A stretch of 64,000 nt of DNA, taken from positions 1 to 64,000 of the forward strand of contig NZ_SRXN01000026.1 in assembly GCF_004827385.1 (NCBI RefSeq). Reading direction: 5' to 3'. Below the pieces are notes generated by a model that ran no database searches, was not told where the DNA came from, and was given only the letters and a program-made list of their open reading frames with translations. Shown here piece by piece: positions 63,426 through 64,000 of the stretch. Origin of the DNA: Ensifer sp. MPMI2T (GTDB lineage: Bacteria; Pseudomonadota; Alphaproteobacteria; Rhizobiales; Rhizobiaceae). The stretch's first letter is position 1, and the number at the start of each line of letters is the position of its first letter. A program made the position numbers and the translations under genes.

Positions 63426-64000
63426 CACCATTTCACGAATATCCGCGGGCGTCTTTCCGGCCGCGCGGAAAGCCGCGATACCGGTGTCCTTGTTGCTCTT
63501 CGACAGCTTCTTGCCATCCGGCCCGATGATGAGGCGGTGATGGTGGTAGATCGGTTCCGGCAGATCGAGAAGCCGCTGCAGCAATCGATGCACCGAAGTC
63601 GCATGGTAGAGATCGCGCCCGCGCACGACGTGGGTGACACCCTGCAGCGCGTCGTCGACGACCACCGAGAGGTGGTAGCTCGATGGCGCGTCCGAACGCG
63701 AGAGGATCACATCGCCCCAGCTTGCGGGGTCGGCCGCGATTTGGGCCATTTCCCCGGCGGGGCCTGCGCCGGTTTCCTGCCACGTCAAAGGACCGGGAAC
63801 GAGATCGATCGCTTTTTCGACGTCGAGGCGCCAGGCAAAGGGCCGATCGCCGGCGACAAGTGCGGCTTGCTCGCCGAGCGATAGTTCGCGCTCTCGGCCC
63901 GGATAAAGCGGCGTTCCGTCCGGATCACGCGGCCAGACCGACCCCTCGGCTTCCGCCGTGGCCACGGCCGCCCTGATCTCGCCGCGGGTCATGATAGATG
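63420..64000 (-). CDS. gluQRS: Glutamyl-Q tRNA(Asp) synthetase, 3' part
   Basis: GluQRS attaches glutamate to queuosine-34 of tRNA-Asp. Only the C-terminal ~193 residues are in the window; the HIGH-containing N-terminus lies beyond 64000 and the frame is open at the edge. Visible features are the Glu-binding VVDDALQGVTHVVRGRDLYHAT segment, the YHHHRLIIGPDGKKLSKSN motif (KLSKS) and lack of an anticodon-binding domain after it. Together with the queuosine-precursor transporter at 34699 it indicates tRNA queuosine use. Confidence 0.9.
   Translation of the reverse strand, partial: SIMTRGEIRAAVATAEAEGSVWPRDPDGTPLYPGRERELSLGEQAALVAGDRPFAWRLDVEKAIDLVPGPLTWQETGAGPAGEMAQIAADPASWGDVILSRSDAPSSYHLSVVVDDALQGVTHVVRGRDLYHATSVHRLLQRLLDLPEPIYHHHRLIIGPDGKKLSKSNKDTGIAAFRAAGKTPADIREMVL

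Overview
The window is a gene-dense, GC-rich stretch of alphaproteobacterial chromosome. Gene content and protein wording fit Sinorhizobium/Ensifer (Hyphomicrobiales): a hutX-hutW-hutV histidine transporter, aerobic cobS/cobT cobaltochelatase, CpdR, DUF2125, TIGR02302 and DUF3108 proteins, and many RIME-like rhizobial intergenic repeats. Almost everything is chromosomal housekeeping. No rRNA, IS element, intact prophage or CRISPR array was seen.

Layout. 1-4.4 kb: mnmA, an elongator-type tRNA-Met with a clear promoter, then a weakly conserved strip holding a membrane protein, a frameshifted TM2 gene, a small membrane protein and an excisionase-like gene. 4.4-14.6 kb: a minus-strand histidine cassette hutF-hutX-hutW-hutV-hutH2-hutD, divergent from a HutC-type GntR repressor, which is followed by a 975-residue kinase/phospholyase fusion. 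14.6-18.5 kb: AraC regulator divergent from a zinc alcohol dehydrogenase; an Lrp regulator with an M20 amidohydrolase. 18.7-25.9 kb: D,D-carboxypeptidase, His-rich CobW-type metallochaperone, L,D-transpeptidase lipoprotein with a TusA-like gene, accA, xerD and a coupled 49-residue membrane protein. 26.1-29.2 kb: aroK-aroB-CorC operon.

29.2-33.4 kb: bolA, a J-domain protein, cobS and cobT. 33.6-38.6 kb: phytase-like esterase, queuosine-precursor transporter, rpmB, DUF3108, EamA exporter, DUF985 cupin. 38.6-45.9 kb: gloB, methyltransferase, hisC-tyrA, DUF2125, gamma-glutamylcyclotransferase, plsC, YdcF. 46-50 kb: ftsE-ftsX behind a CtrA-type motif, a zinc-ribbon-type membrane protein, hpt, cpdR. 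50-57 kb: TIGR02302, lysA, lptM, argH, divergent tlpA. 56.9-64 kb: 3-hydroxybutyryl-CoA dehydrogenase, etfB-etfA, a rhomboid / PduO adenosyltransferase / HIG1 / SDR operon, YihY, and the 3' part of gluQRS cut by the window edge.

Themes: histidine uptake and degradation by the HutF route, cobalamin synthesis (cobS, cobT, PduO), envelope work (FtsEX, peptidases, LptM, PlsC) and shikimate/aromatic synthesis. The most unusual signals are an ammonia-lyase paralogue lacking the Ala-Ser-Gly MIO motif, the three-part kinase fusion, an alcohol dehydrogenase lacking half its structural zinc site, a frameshifted TM2 gene, a cyclotransferase whose C-terminus comes from a RIME repeat, two large-palindrome repeats that each begin at a stop codon, and several operator-like sites. 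I found no clearly new multi-gene system.
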